From Parcubacteria group bacterium GW2011_GWA2_36_10 (GTDB lineage: Bacteria; Patescibacteriota; Patescibacteriia; UBA1558; GWA2-36-10): 20,973 bases of DNA. Below the pieces are notes generated by a model, which was not told the origin of the DNA, made no database searches, and saw only the letters and a program-made list of their open reading frames with translations. Below are positions 13,157 through 19,898 of the stretch, one piece after another (positions within the stretch are counted from its first letter, which is position 1; every line of letters starts with the position of its first letter). Position numbers and translations under genes: made by a program. The DNA lies in contig LBRC01000025.1 in the NCBI GenBank assembly GCA_000991205.1, positions 1-20,973 of the forward strand, read 5' to 3'.

Positions 13157-13981
13157 ATGAAGGATTACTCTCTAGTTGAATTAAAAAATATTGCGAATTT
13201 AATTCGCCAAGACATAATTCGCATGACAGCTCACGCTGGCTCCGGACACCCGGGTGGCTCTTTAGGTATGGCTGATATTTTTACAGCTTTGTATTTTAAA
13301 ATCTTAAAGCATAATCATGAGCTACCACATTGGACAGAGCGTGATCGTGTCATTTTGTCTAACGGCCATATTTGTCCTGTGCTTTACGCAACGCTTGCCG
13401 AACGTGGCTATTTCTCTCTACACTTATTAAAAAAATTCCGACAAATCAATAGTCCATTACAGGGTCATCCACATCAACACAGTCTAGCCGGCATCGAGAA
13501 CTCCAGTGGACCATTAGGACAAGGCTTGTCGATTGCCTGTGGCTTGGCTCTGGGCGCAAAGTTAAACAAACAAAACTATCAGGTTTTTGCTCTTACTTCT
13601 GACGGTGAGCATAACGAAGGTCAGACTTGGGAAGCCATCATGCTCGCTAATAAATACAAGCTCAATAATTTAATAAACATTGTTGATGTCAACGGCATTC
13701 AAATAGATGGCTACACCAAAAACATCATGCCTTTAGGCGACTTAAAAGCTAAATACCAAAGCTTTGGCTGGCAAGTACTTACTTGCGATGGTCATAATAT
13801 GAAAGACATTATTAATACTTTGACTAAAGCCAAGACTAGTAATAAACCAGTGGCAATCTTAGCCAAAACTATTTTGGGTAAAGGCGTATCTTTTATGGAA
13901 AATAATTTTGACTGGCACGGAAAAGCACCGAATCAGCAAGAGGCAGAAAAGGCTTTAATAGAATTGAAAAAGTATGTTTAA
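13157..13981 (+). CDS. Transketolase, N-terminal (TPP-binding) subunit
   Basis: The 274-residue protein is the first half of a split transketolase, the pentose-phosphate enzyme that moves two-carbon units between sugar phosphates using thiamine diphosphate. Motifs: GSGHPGGSLGMADI (28-41), ILSNGHICPVLYA (66-78), GHPHQHS (103-109), GPLGQGLS (118-125), and the TPP/metal signature LTSDGEHNEGQTWEA (146-160) with downstream DVNGIQIDG (177-185). It overlaps the C-terminal subunit gene by 8 bp, so the halves are coupled and presumably assemble. It probably has no 5' leader (see promoter). In small genomes this enzyme often links ribose-phosphate supply and glycolysis. Confidence 0.93.
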   Translation: MKDYSLVELKNIANLIRQDIIRMTAHAGSGHPGGSLGMADIFTALYFKILKHNHELPHWTERDRVILSNGHICPVLYATLAERGYFSLHLLKKFRQINSPLQGHPHQHSLAGIENSSGPLGQGLSIACGLALGAKLNKQNYQVFALTSDGEHNEGQTWEAIMLANKYKLNNLINIVDVNGIQIDGYTKNIMPLGDLKAKYQSFGWQVLTCDGHNMKDIINTLTKAKTSNKPVAILAKTILGKGVSFMENNFDWHGKAPNQQEAEKALIELKKYV

Positions 13982-14921
13982 TAAAGAAAACAAATCTACT
14001 CGCGATGCTTATGGAGAGGCAATATTCGCTTTGGCAAAAACCAATAAAAATATCGTCGTTGTCTCGGCTGATTTAGCCGAAAGCACTCGCGTCCAAAAGT
14101 TTGCCAAAAAATATCCTGAACGTTTTTTTGAAGTTGGCGTGGCTGAACAAAATATGTTAGGCGTGGCAGCTGGTTTGTCTTTGAGCGGAAAAACAGTTTT
14201 TGCTTCCTCGTTTGCCGTATTTTCTCCCGGACGTAACTGGGATCAGCTAAGAGTTTCTATCTGCTACTCTGAAAGCAATGTCAAAATAGTTTCTACTCAC
14301 GCTGGCTTATCTGTCGGTGAAGATGGTGCTTCGCATCAAGCTTTAGAAGATATCGCTATCACTCGCGTGCTACCAAACTTGCTAGTCATCTCGCCGCTAG
14401 ATTATGAAGAAACAAAAAAAGCAGTAATAGCTATCGCTAAAATTAAAAATCCAGTTTATCTAAGACTTCATCGCCAAACTTCACCGCAAATTACAGATAG
14501 CAAAACCCCTTTTCAAATCGGCAAAGCTAATATTTTACAAGCAGGAAAAAATTTGACTTTAGTTGGCTGTGGGCCAATTTTGCATGAAGCTATTAAGGCT
14601 GCTGAAAACCTAAAAAAACAAAATATCAGTGTAGAAATTATTAACTGCCACACTATCAAACCACTAGATAAAAATACTATCTTAAAATCTTTGCAAAAAA
14701 CTAAAAAATTAATTACTTTAGAAGAGCACCAAATCGCCGGTGGCCTAGGATCAGCCATCTTAGAGCAAGTAGTAAGTAGCTATTCGGTGCCGGTGAAACT
14801 CATCGGTGTCCAAGATACTTTTGGTGAGTCTGGAAAACCAAGCGAACTCTGGCATAAATATAAAATAGATAGTCAATACATCGAACAAGAAATATTAAAA
14901 ATAATAAAAAATCCCCGCTAG
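13974..14921 (+). CDS. Transketolase, C-terminal subunit
   Basis: The 315-residue protein carries the pyrimidine-binding and C-terminal domains of transketolase. The catalytic glutamate lies in FEVGVAEQNMLG (52-63, E58). FASSFAVFSPGRNWDQLR (76-93), STHAGLSVGEDGASHQ (107-122) and the C-terminal EEHQIAGGLGSAI region are conserved. It starts within the end of the N-terminal subunit gene. Its last residues and stop codon are encoded inside the terminator hairpin at 14906-14931. Similar two-gene arrangements exist for transketolase-like proteins in archaea and many small bacterial genomes. Confidence 0.93.
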   Translation: MFNKENKSTRDAYGEAIFALAKTNKNIVVVSADLAESTRVQKFAKKYPERFFEVGVAEQNMLGVAAGLSLSGKTVFASSFAVFSPGRNWDQLRVSICYSESNVKIVSTHAGLSVGEDGASHQALEDIAITRVLPNLLVISPLDYEETKKAVIAIAKIKNPVYLRLHRQTSPQITDSKTPFQIGKANILQAGKNLTLVGCGPILHEAIKAAENLKKQNISVEIINCHTIKPLDKNTILKSLQKTKKLITLEEHQIAGGLGSAILEQVVSSYSVPVKLIGVQDTFGESGKPSELWHKYKIDSQYIEQEILKIIKNPR

Positions 14922-14931
14922 GGGATTTTTT
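14906..14931. terminator. Bidirectional terminator containing the transketolase stop codon
   Basis: AAAAAATCCCC and GGGGATTTTTT form an 11-bp stem around GCTA, and the TAG stop (14919-14921) spans the loop and first stem base. T-runs lie on both strands, so it can also end transcription from the leftward gene at 14958. Confidence 0.85.
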
Positions 14932-14957
14932 ATTGAGAAATGCTTAAATAAAAGGTT

Positions 14958-15416
14958 TTACTTTTTTGTACCAAATTTTTGACCATGCATCATGCCAAAA
15001 CCCTTAGCTTCTGGCTTATTGGCCATGCGTTCTAAATGCTCATCCATTTGAGCTTGTGTAATAGTGCCAACAGCGACTAATTCACTCAAATGTGCTTTCA
15101 TTTGTGTCTGCATTTTTTCCTGCATTTGCTCTTGAGTGATACCTTTACTCTCCGCGATTTGATCAAAGCGTTGACCAGAATCTATTGCGGTTTGTAATTC
15201 TTCTTGGGTCATGCCTAACATTTCGGCCTGATTTTTGAGCATTTGATCTTTGTCCATCTTGCCAAAGATGCCCTCACCACCGCGTCCTTGGTGGCATGGA
15301 GCTAAGCTTGGATCTGTAGTTTTGCTAGCAGTAGAAGTTTGTGCATAAACCAAACCTCCGGTTAACACACTAGCCAAAACTCCACCTAAAACTAAATAGC
15401 CTAATTCTTTCTTCAT
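14958..15416 (-). CDS. Secreted helical protein of the sigma-factor cluster (DUF2680-like)
   Basis: The 152-residue protein starts with a Sec signal peptide (about 1-25, ending VYAQ). After a Ser/Thr linker comes a helical region with LGMTQEELQTAIDSG (67-81), FDQIAESKGITQEQ (84-97) and VGTITQAQMDEHLERM (116-131), the repeating pattern of Firmicutes/CPR proteins of the DUF2680 type. The C-terminus is Gly/Met/His-rich (GFGMMHGQ). The exact function is unknown; periplasmic or surface chaperone-like or metal-related roles are possible. It is the third gene downstream of an ECF sigma factor and a membrane protein, separated from them by a 58-bp inverted repeat that could control or terminate readthrough. 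Confidence 0.75.
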   Translation of the reverse strand: MKKELGYLVLGGVLASVLTGGLVYAQTSTASKTTDPSLAPCHQGRGGEGIFGKMDKDQMLKNQAEMLGMTQEELQTAIDSGQRFDQIAESKGITQEQMQEKMQTQMKAHLSELVAVGTITQAQMDEHLERMANKPEAKGFGMMHGQKFGTKK

Positions 15417-15429
15417 ATTTTGTTTTTAA

Positions 15430-15487
15430 ATTAATAATTAGCTTGCCAAATAAATAAGCGCTTATTTATCTTGGTCTAATTATTAAT
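15430..15487. repeat. 58-bp interrupted inverted repeat upstream of the secreted protein gene
   Basis: Outer arms ATTAATAATTAG (15430-15441) and CTAATTATTAAT (15476-15487) are exact reverse complements. The inner core ATAAATAAGCGCTTATTTAT (about 15450-15469) is perfectly symmetric, with CCAA/TTGG between. The block lies 13 bp before the start codon at 15416 and 18 bp after the upstream gene. There is no T-run, so operator or mRNA-control roles are as likely as termination. Confidence 0.75.
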
Positions 15488-15504
15488 ACAGCTATAAAAA
15501 AATA

Positions 15505-16245
15505 TTATTTCATCATTGGCCTTAGTTTACCAAAACCCCGGTCAAATTGACGTGGCTGAAAAGGCATCACACCCCAAGCCTCTATCTGACCATCATCACT
15601 TGGCCCAGCGACTAATAATAAATCATCTAGCGCAAAAATATTACCTTGAGGAAATTTTGTCTTTGGTGATATGACGACAAACTGAATTTCACCCGTACGA
15701 GATTGGATCGCCCAAATAGTTTCTGTTTGTTCTTTTAGTTGACCAATGTGTAAATTAGCCGGCTCTTCAAAATTACGATACATGCCCCCTAAAACTGGCA
15801 AGTGTCTAGCTCTGGCTTGCTCTAGTAAACTATCATGCCAAGAAGTACGTGCGATGATAGTGCCAAAAATAAAAGTGAGTGCCAAAAATATCCCTAGAGA
15901 ATATACTAATGGTCTGCGATATATAATCTGATATTTTTTAAAAATGAATTCTAGAAGAAAAATGAAAATTAAAGCTACAATCAAGAGCCACCAAGGAAAA
16001 GCAAAAAATAAAGACTGCCAACCTCTCAAACCAAAATGGCCAAAAAATAATAAATTATTACGGCTAATAAAAAATAAAATAAAACTAAACAAAAATAAAA
16101 TTATCAATAAAAATACCAAGCCACCGGCCATCGATAAAATATTTTGTAAAATAAAATATTTTTTATCTCTAACTTCAGGCTTTTGTTGCTGAATTTTATC
16201 ATGCAATTTTTCCCAAATTGAATCTTTGATTTCTTTAATATTCAT
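15505..16245 (-). CDS. Membrane protein, candidate anti-sigma factor
   Basis: The 246-residue protein has a charged cytoplasmic N-terminus (1-35), three membrane helices (about 39-60, 84-103 and 113-132) and a C-terminal extracytoplasmic beta-rich domain with a pattern like WAIQSRTGEIQFVV..FALDDLLLVAG..AWGVMPF. Its start overlaps the end of the ECF sigma gene by 11 bp. That coupling and architecture (cytoplasmic sigma-facing tail, membrane part, outside sensor) are typical of anti-sigma/sigma pairs, but I see no recognised anti-sigma motif such as the zinc HxxxCxxC, so the role is inferred from context. The outer domain might bind a small molecule or envelope component. Confidence 0.65.
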   Translation of the reverse strand: MNIKEIKDSIWEKLHDKIQQQKPEVRDKKYFILQNILSMAGGLVFLLIILFLFSFILFFISRNNLLFFGHFGLRGWQSLFFAFPWWLLIVALIFIFLLEFIFKKYQIIYRRPLVYSLGIFLALTFIFGTIIARTSWHDSLLEQARARHLPVLGGMYRNFEEPANLHIGQLKEQTETIWAIQSRTGEIQFVVISPKTKFPQGNIFALDDLLLVAGPSDDGQIEAWGVMPFQPRQFDRGFGKLRPMMK

Positions 16246-16807
16246 AATTTTGTGCTTTCAAAATAATAGCCATTTTATCTTTGGCGCGCTTGATTTTCAC
16301 TCCTACTGTCGAGACTGGGATTTGTAAAATATCGCCAATCTCTTGATAGCTCAATTCTTCTAAATAAAATAAAATTAAAGGCTCTCTGTACTTAGCATCA
16401 ATCTCTGCTAAACATCTATCAATCGTCGCTTTGATTTGTTCGTCATTAATTATTTTATCAGTTTTATCTCGGGCTATCGGATGAGGAAACAAAGCATCAG
16501 GATCAAAAAATAAAAATGGTTGATGCTCTTGTTTTTTGATAGCATTGATAAAAGTATTGTGTGCGATACGATAAAGCCAAGGAGAAAATTTTAAATCTTT
16601 ATCGAAACTATTTATATTTACATAAGCTTTTAAAAAAGTATCTTGTACTAAATCTTCAATGTCTATTTGATTACGCAAAAACTTTCGGCCATAACGAAAC
16701 ATTTTGGCTTCATATCTTTTGACCAATTCCTCATATGCTTGACCATCCCTCTTTTGCGTCAAAACAGCCAATTCTTCATCATTCAATTGTTCGTAGCTTG
16801 CTAGCAT
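16235..16807 (-). CDS. ECF-type RNA polymerase sigma factor
   Basis: The 190-residue protein has only sigma regions 2 and 4. Region 2 spans about 27-93 with EELVKRYEAKMFRYGRKFL, DIEDLVQDTFLKAY (49-62) and FSPWLYRIAHNTFINAIKK. Region 4 spans about 125-183 with YREPLILFYLEELSYQEIG and the helix-turn-helix end STVGVKIKRAKDKM (166-179). Such factors redirect RNA polymerase to a small regulon in response to envelope or stress signals. It is the first gene of a leftward group with the membrane protein and, further on, the secreted helical protein. No extra C-terminal domain is present. Confidence 0.93.
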   Translation of the reverse strand: MLASYEQLNDEELAVLTQKRDGQAYEELVKRYEAKMFRYGRKFLRNQIDIEDLVQDTFLKAYVNINSFDKDLKFSPWLYRIAHNTFINAIKKQEHQPFLFFDPDALFPHPIARDKTDKIINDEQIKATIDRCLAEIDAKYREPLILFYLEELSYQEIGDILQIPVSTVGVKIKRAKDKMAIILKAQNYEY

Positions 16808-16832
16808 CTAGTATTAGTACAACACAGATTGG

Positions 16833-16861
16833 CTTTTATTTCAAATAGTTAGCCTTGCCAA
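16833..16861 (-). promoter_or_regulatory. Candidate promoter of the ECF sigma gene
   Basis: On the minus strand TTGGCA (16861-16856), a 17-bp spacer and TAAAAG (16838-16833). Its -35 overlaps the -35 of the rightward tRNA-Ile promoter. Confidence 0.45.
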
Positions 16862-16883
16862 AAGCCTTTTTTTCTGGTATTAT
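16855..16883 (+). promoter_or_regulatory. Promoter of tRNA-Ile
   Basis: TTGCCA (16855-16860), a 17-bp spacer ending TGG, and TATTAT (16878-16883), so it has an extended -10. Transcription would begin near 16890, just before the tRNA at 16899. Confidence 0.75.
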
Positions 16884-16898
16884 CTTTCTGTTCATTAG

Positions 16899-16975
16899 GG
16901 GCATGTAGCTCAGCTGGTTAGAGCACTACACTGATAATGTAGGGGTCGGAGGTTCGAGTCCTCCCATGCCCACCA
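16899..16975 (+). tRNA. tRNA-Ile (GAT)
   Basis: Acceptor arms GGGCATG and CATGCCC pair. The anticodon stem CTACA/TGTAG encloses CTGATAA, anticodon GAT. GGTTCGAGTCC T-loop and encoded CCA are present. Confidence 0.95.
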
Positions 16976-16991
16976 TCAAAATACAATTATT

Positions 16992-17234
16992 ATGGCAGTT
17001 TATTATTTTTATTTAGCACGCTGTAAAGATGATACTCTGTATGCTGGTTATTGTGCTAATATTAAAAATAGGGAATTGAAGCATAATAATGGCGAGGGTG
17101 CAAAATATACTAAATACAGAACGCCGATTAAAATAGTGTATTTTGAAGAATTTCAAACTCGTTCCGAAGCGATGCAGAGAGAAGCAGAAGTAAAAACTTG
17201 GAGTAAAATAAAAAAAGAAAATTTAATTATATAA
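16992..17234 (+). CDS. GIY-YIG nuclease domain protein
   Basis: The 80-residue protein is a stand-alone GIY-YIG domain of the UPF0213/YhbQ kind. The core is YYFYLARCKDDTLYAGYCAN (4-23, with Y17 and G19 of the YxG motif), R27 in NIKNRELKHN, and the C-terminal catalytic glutamate in QREAEVKTW (62-70, probably E64). Small members of this family are thought to act on DNA, but their substrates are poorly known. It lies only 16 bp after tRNA-Ile and 60 bp before tRNA-Phe, so it is probably cotranscribed with the tRNAs. There is no strong ribosome binding site. Confidence 0.85.
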   Translation: MAVYYFYLARCKDDTLYAGYCANIKNRELKHNNGEGAKYTKYRTPIKIVYFEEFQTRSEAMQREAEVKTWSKIKKENLII

Positions 17235-17277
17235 GCCATGGTAGCTTCCCGAGACAAGCTCGGGACAAGCAGTGGTA
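17235..17277 (+). pseudogene. Partial tRNA-Phe copy interrupted by a palindromic element
   Basis: GCCATGGTAGCT (17235-17246) and CAGTGGTA (17270-17277) are together identical to the first 20 nt of the intact tRNA-Phe at 17294-17313. Between them lies a 23-bp block (17247-17269) built on the hairpin TCCCGAG-ACAAG-CTCGGGA plus CAAG. Removing the block restores the tRNA-Phe 5' sequence exactly. It cannot fold into a tRNA and lacks the rest of the gene. Confidence 0.75.
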
Positions 17278-17293
17278 AAATATTGTTAGGTAG

Positions 17294-17368
<75 letters not shown>

Positions 17369-17374
17369 GATTGT

Positions 17375-17451
17375 CGGGGTGTAGCGCAGTTGGCTAGCGC
17401 GCGTCGTTTGGGACGATGAGGTCGGAGGTTCGAGTCCTCTCACCCCGACCA
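17375..17451 (+). tRNA. tRNA-Pro (TGG)
   Basis: Acceptor arms CGGGGTG and CACCCCG pair. The anticodon stem CGTCG/CGATG encloses TTTGGGA, anticodon TGG. GGTTCGAGTCC T-loop and encoded CCA are present. The T-run and small GCGGG-TTTGC-CCCGC hairpin after it (17453-17475) may partly terminate transcription. Confidence 0.95.
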
Positions 17452-17490
17452 TTTTTTATAGCGGGTTTGCCCCGCAGTAGCGAAGCATAG

Positions 17491-17566
17491 GCGGGTGTCG
17501 TATAGTGGCTCATTATGTCAGCCTTCCAAGCTGAAGAGGGCGGTTCGATTCCGCTCACCCGCTCCA
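17491..17566 (+). tRNA. tRNA-Gly (TCC)
   Basis: Acceptor arms GCGGGTG and CACCCGC pair. The anticodon stem TCAGC/GCTGA encloses CTTCCAA, anticodon TCC. GGTTCGATTCC T-loop and encoded CCA are present. It is the last tRNA before the sequence changes character. Confidence 0.95.
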
Positions 17567-17568
17567 GA

Positions 17569-17619
17569 GCGCTCGGGAAGCCTGCCTGTCGGCAGACAGG
17601 CATCAGCGATCACGAGCGC
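17569..17619. repeat. Nested palindrome after tRNA-Gly
   Basis: Outer arms GCGCTCG (17569-17575) and CGAGCGC (17613-17619) enclose CCTGCCTGTC-GGCA-GACAGG, an inner hairpin. There is no U-tract. The next 125 bp up to the leftward zinc-ribbon gene contain no gene I can support. Confidence 0.65.
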
Positions 17620-17745
17620 AATATTATCAAGTCGTTCCGGAAAGTGAAACTTCTTTGAAACAGCAAATCCAAGTGCAACATCAAAAATCGCAAACACTAT
17701 TAGTTTAGCGATTAACGTTTTTGGTATTTCTTGTGAGTGGCCTTT

Positions 17746-17886
17746 TTACTTTCCAAGAATCCTATACATTCCAGTGCCACAAACGGGGCATTTCCCCTTC
17801 ATAGCCTTGCGTCCATTTTTCATTTTTACTTCTTTCGCGTCAGACATTTCTTTCTTTGCCTTACATTTTACGCAATACGCTTCCAT
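17746..17886 (-). CDS. Small zinc-ribbon protein (DUF5679-like)
   Basis: The 46-residue protein reads MEAYCVKCKAKKEMSDAKEV, then a basic KNGRKAMKGK segment, CPVCGTGMYRILGK. Two CxxC pairs (C5/C8 and C33/C36) would bind one zinc ion. Length, spacing and the AYCVKCKxKKEM and KGxCPVCGTxM patterns match DUF5679 proteins, small single zinc ribbons related to topoisomerase C-terminal ribbons; I give this by memory of the family. It is probably nucleic-acid binding, but the function is not known. No Shine-Dalgarno sequence precedes the ATG. Confidence 0.75.
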   Translation of the reverse strand: MEAYCVKCKAKKEMSDAKEVKMKNGRKAMKGKCPVCGTGMYRILGK

Positions 17887-18055
17887 GAGATTTTAGGTTA
17901 GGATTTATTGTTTATGGTCTTAATACAAACCATTATTATCCCAAAGGATTTCGATTTGTCTGAAGGCCGAATGTATGTCCTGCCTTTATCGGATATTTAG
18001 AGTGGGTTTGCATAATGGCTTAAAACATTTCTCCCAACATTAACAAGTCAATCCA
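17887..18055. other. Intergenic stretch without a supported gene
   Basis: Between the zinc-ribbon gene and the 54-residue ORF I see only a possible leftward -10 region near 17930-17945 (GGGATAAT with a poor -35) and a 25-codon leftward frame (17936-18013) with no ribosome binding site. It is too weak to call. Confidence 0.4.
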
Positions 18056-18220
18056 TCATCGATTCTGTAAATACTGATATATTGCGATAGCAATCTCGCT
18101 TCTTGTTAAATTCCGACTTGGATCAAGACTGGAAACTCTTTCAGGAAAAACAACTGGTGTTTTTCTGCGACTCCGGCATAGGGAGCGAACCAGTTGATTG
18201 TTTTTTGCAATGAATAACAT
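18056..18220 (-). CDS. Possible 54-residue protein, unknown
   Basis: The frame starts MLFIAKNNQLVRSLCRSRRK and continues TPVVFPERVSSLDPSRNL, TRSEIAIAIYQYLQNR to a TGA. The second half has an amphipathic helix pattern after LDPSRNLTRSE that looks like real protein, while the Arg-rich middle is less convincing. AAGGA lies about 11 nt before the ATG. It is 70 bp downstream of the pyruvyl-transferase fusion gene on the same strand. It may be a genuine small gene or the remnant of a larger one. Confidence 0.4.
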   Translation of the reverse strand: MLFIAKNNQLVRSLCRSRRKTPVVFPERVSSLDPSRNLTRSEIAIAIYQYLQNR

Positions 18221-18248
18221 TTTACGCGTCAATCCTTCGCTTGTTTAG

Positions 18249-18279
18249 GACCGTCCTCCAATTTCATTGTCGGACGGTC
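18249..18279. other. Hairpin after the pyruvyl-transferase fusion gene
   Basis: GACCGTCC (18249-18256) and GGACGGTC (18272-18279) form an 8-bp stem with a 15-nt loop, 12 bp beyond the stop of the leftward gene. No clear U-tract follows on the minus strand, so it is a weak terminator candidate. Confidence 0.4.
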
Positions 18280-18290
18280 TGTACATATTT

Positions 18291-19817
18291 TTATCTTAAA
18301 AAAGCATCTACTTGTTCCGGCAAAACCGGTTCGCGATGTTTGAAGGTAGGAAGTTGATTCATTAAATTTGTGGCAAACACTTTTCTTAAAGCTAATAAAC
18401 CTCCAATATCGGCGAAATCTTCGCCATGATAAGCGAGTGCATTCAATTTCACTCCTGCTTTGTTCAAAGCATCCTGCATAAATAATTGCCGTCTGATTCT
18501 CTGTAGAAATTCTCCACTCTCGTGTCCGTCGGCGAAAATACTACCTGGTACGCCAAGTTCACGTTTCTTAGCTATAACATAGGCTTGAGGTCCATCACCT
18601 AACGTGGCATCTGAGTCGATTTGGTGATGAGCGCAGCAGGCGGCGGTATCTTCAATAAGTGGGATCCTAGCTCGCACCTCGCTTTGTCCTACAAATATTG
18701 CAAAAGAATCAATAGGCCAGTCAAGAACGTGCTCAAGCCTGGTTCTATCAAGTTCTATAAGACCACGAATAATTAATTCAGTTCGAGCTATATTTCCGGA
18801 TAGCGAACGAACTTCTCCATCATAACGAAACCATACATCACGAGGAAGCATTATCCTTTCTTTAATACCGGGAAGGACAACAAAACCGATGAGCAAAATC
18901 GCGAGAGTAATGCCTGCCAATACAGAAAGGGGCCGGATCAACGGCTTCAGGGAAAAGGAGAATTTTTTCCCCGGAGATTTGCTGAAAAAACCGATGCATG
19001 GCAGACCGCACATGAAAGAGATTATATTCGCGTGGAGTCTCATGTGAATCCCCGCTTTGCCTTCGGCGAAAACTTTTTCGTAGTTTGTGAAATCGACTTC
19101 GGTAATTTCGACATCAATTTGTTTTGCGATTTGCTCCGCGATTTCTCTGTCCCCCCCGCTTTTATCAAAAACCAACAGATTTATTGGCATTTTTACAGAC
19201 TTCAAGAATTCTATCAGCTTGCTTATGAATTTCTCGTCAACTCCTTTCCATTTCCTCAAAGCGATCAGCAGTTTTTCGCCATGCGACTTCGGCATTTCAA
19301 GTTCGAAAACCGGATCTCTTTCCACTTTGATTTCTTTTTTGATGCCTAGTGATTCTAAGATTTTTTTGGAATTTTTGTCGCGCACACTTATTTCAGAAAA
19401 TTTGTTAAACAAGAATTTTATTAAAAATCTGCTAATCGGATTTTTGATTGGGCCTATCCCCTGCCTGAAACAAATTATTTTTTTCTTCATCAAAATCGCC
19501 GGAAGAATTTGCATCGTCCAAATGAAAATCGCCTTCTTGTCTTCGTCGGTAAACAACGTCCCTCCACCAAAAATCACAAGATTGCTTTGCTTATATATTT
19601 TGAGCGTCTTGAAAAAGCAAAATTTCAGGAGTGAATGCAAGCCTGCTGGGAAAAAATATTCGGCCCTGATTCCATGTATTTTTTCAGTCTCACGCGGGTC
19701 TGCGGACAGTGCCGTGAAGTTGTAATTCCCATGTGCGAAAATTTTCAAAATCGCCTTTAAGACAAGTTCATCTCCGAAGTTTTTTGCGCCGTAATTTCCG
19801 ATAATTAAAATCTTCAT
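18291..19817 (-). CDS. Polysaccharide pyruvyl transferase-like protein fused to an unknown C-terminal domain
   Basis: The 508-residue protein has two different parts. Residues 1 to about 283 resemble the CsaB-type pyruvyl transferase family, which adds ketal pyruvate to cell-surface polysaccharides: GNYGAKNFGDELVLKAIL (7-24), VIFGGGTLFTDED (81-93), RQGIGPI (118-124), SVRDKNSKKIL (144-154), ERDPVFEL (166-173) and HMRLHANIISFMCGLPCIGF (258-277). After a short basic stretch comes a membrane helix (about 296-317) and a 190-residue domain that I do not recognise, with DVWFRYDGEV, an EDTAACCAHH segment, ADGHESGEF and LNALAYHGEDFADIGG. If the N-terminus is cytoplasmic, this last domain faces outside. 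The last part of the usual pyruvyl transferase fold seems replaced by the fusion. A TATAAT 6 bp before the ATG suggests a leaderless mRNA. Confidence 0.75.
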   Translation of the reverse strand: MKILIIGNYGAKNFGDELVLKAILKIFAHGNYNFTALSADPRETEKIHGIRAEYFFPAGLHSLLKFCFFKTLKIYKQSNLVIFGGGTLFTDEDKKAIFIWTMQILPAILMKKKIICFRQGIGPIKNPISRFLIKFLFNKFSEISVRDKNSKKILESLGIKKEIKVERDPVFELEMPKSHGEKLLIALRKWKGVDEKFISKLIEFLKSVKMPINLLVFDKSGGDREIAEQIAKQIDVEITEVDFTNYEKVFAEGKAGIHMRLHANIISFMCGLPCIGFFSKSPGKKFSFSLKPLIRPLSVLAGITLAILLIGFVVLPGIKERIMLPRDVWFRYDGEVRSLSGNIARTELIIRGLIELDRTRLEHVLDWPIDSFAIFVGQSEVRARIPLIEDTAACCAHHQIDSDATLGDGPQAYVIAKKRELGVPGSIFADGHESGEFLQRIRRQLFMQDALNKAGVKLNALAYHGEDFADIGGLLALRKVFATNLMNQLPTFKHREPVLPEQVDAFLR

Positions 19818-19823
19818 AAGTAA

Positions 19824-19829
19824 ATTATA
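19824..19829 (-). promoter_or_regulatory. -10 box of the pyruvyl-transferase fusion gene
   Basis: A perfect TATAAT (19829-19824 on the minus strand) is separated from the ATG by only TTACTT, so transcription would start at or beside the start codon. The -35 region is weak. Confidence 0.45.
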
Positions 19830-19898
19830 TGTTGCTAAATTTTAAAATGCACCCTATTCTGCGATTAGAGGCTTTTGTACTTTAATAAAAACAAAAAA

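Noticed and set aside
17491..17566. tRNA-Gly as an attachment site for an integrated element
   Set aside because: No second copy of the tRNA 3' end and no integrase gene are visible in the window; only the composition change is suggestive.
17523..17716. Leftward open frame running from tRNA-Gly antisense into the spacer (VFAIFDVALGF.. part)
   Set aside because: About a third is tRNA-Gly antisense and palindrome; there is no ATG, no ribosome binding site, and stops lie just upstream. It could be a gene remnant but is not supportable.
17936..18013. 25-codon leftward ORF starting MQTHSKYPIK
   Set aside because: It has no ribosome binding site, no promoter and no family resemblance; too short to support.
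18152..18197. CAACTGGT/ACCAGTTG hairpin with T-runs as a terminator
   Set aside because: It has only 8 bp with a 30-nt loop and lies within the possible 54-residue ORF; too weak to call.
19087..19725. Long rightward frame (212 codons) antisense to the pyruvyl transferase part
   Set aside because: The leftward frame carries clear family motifs; the antisense frame is a Ser/Phe-rich shadow produced by its codon pattern.
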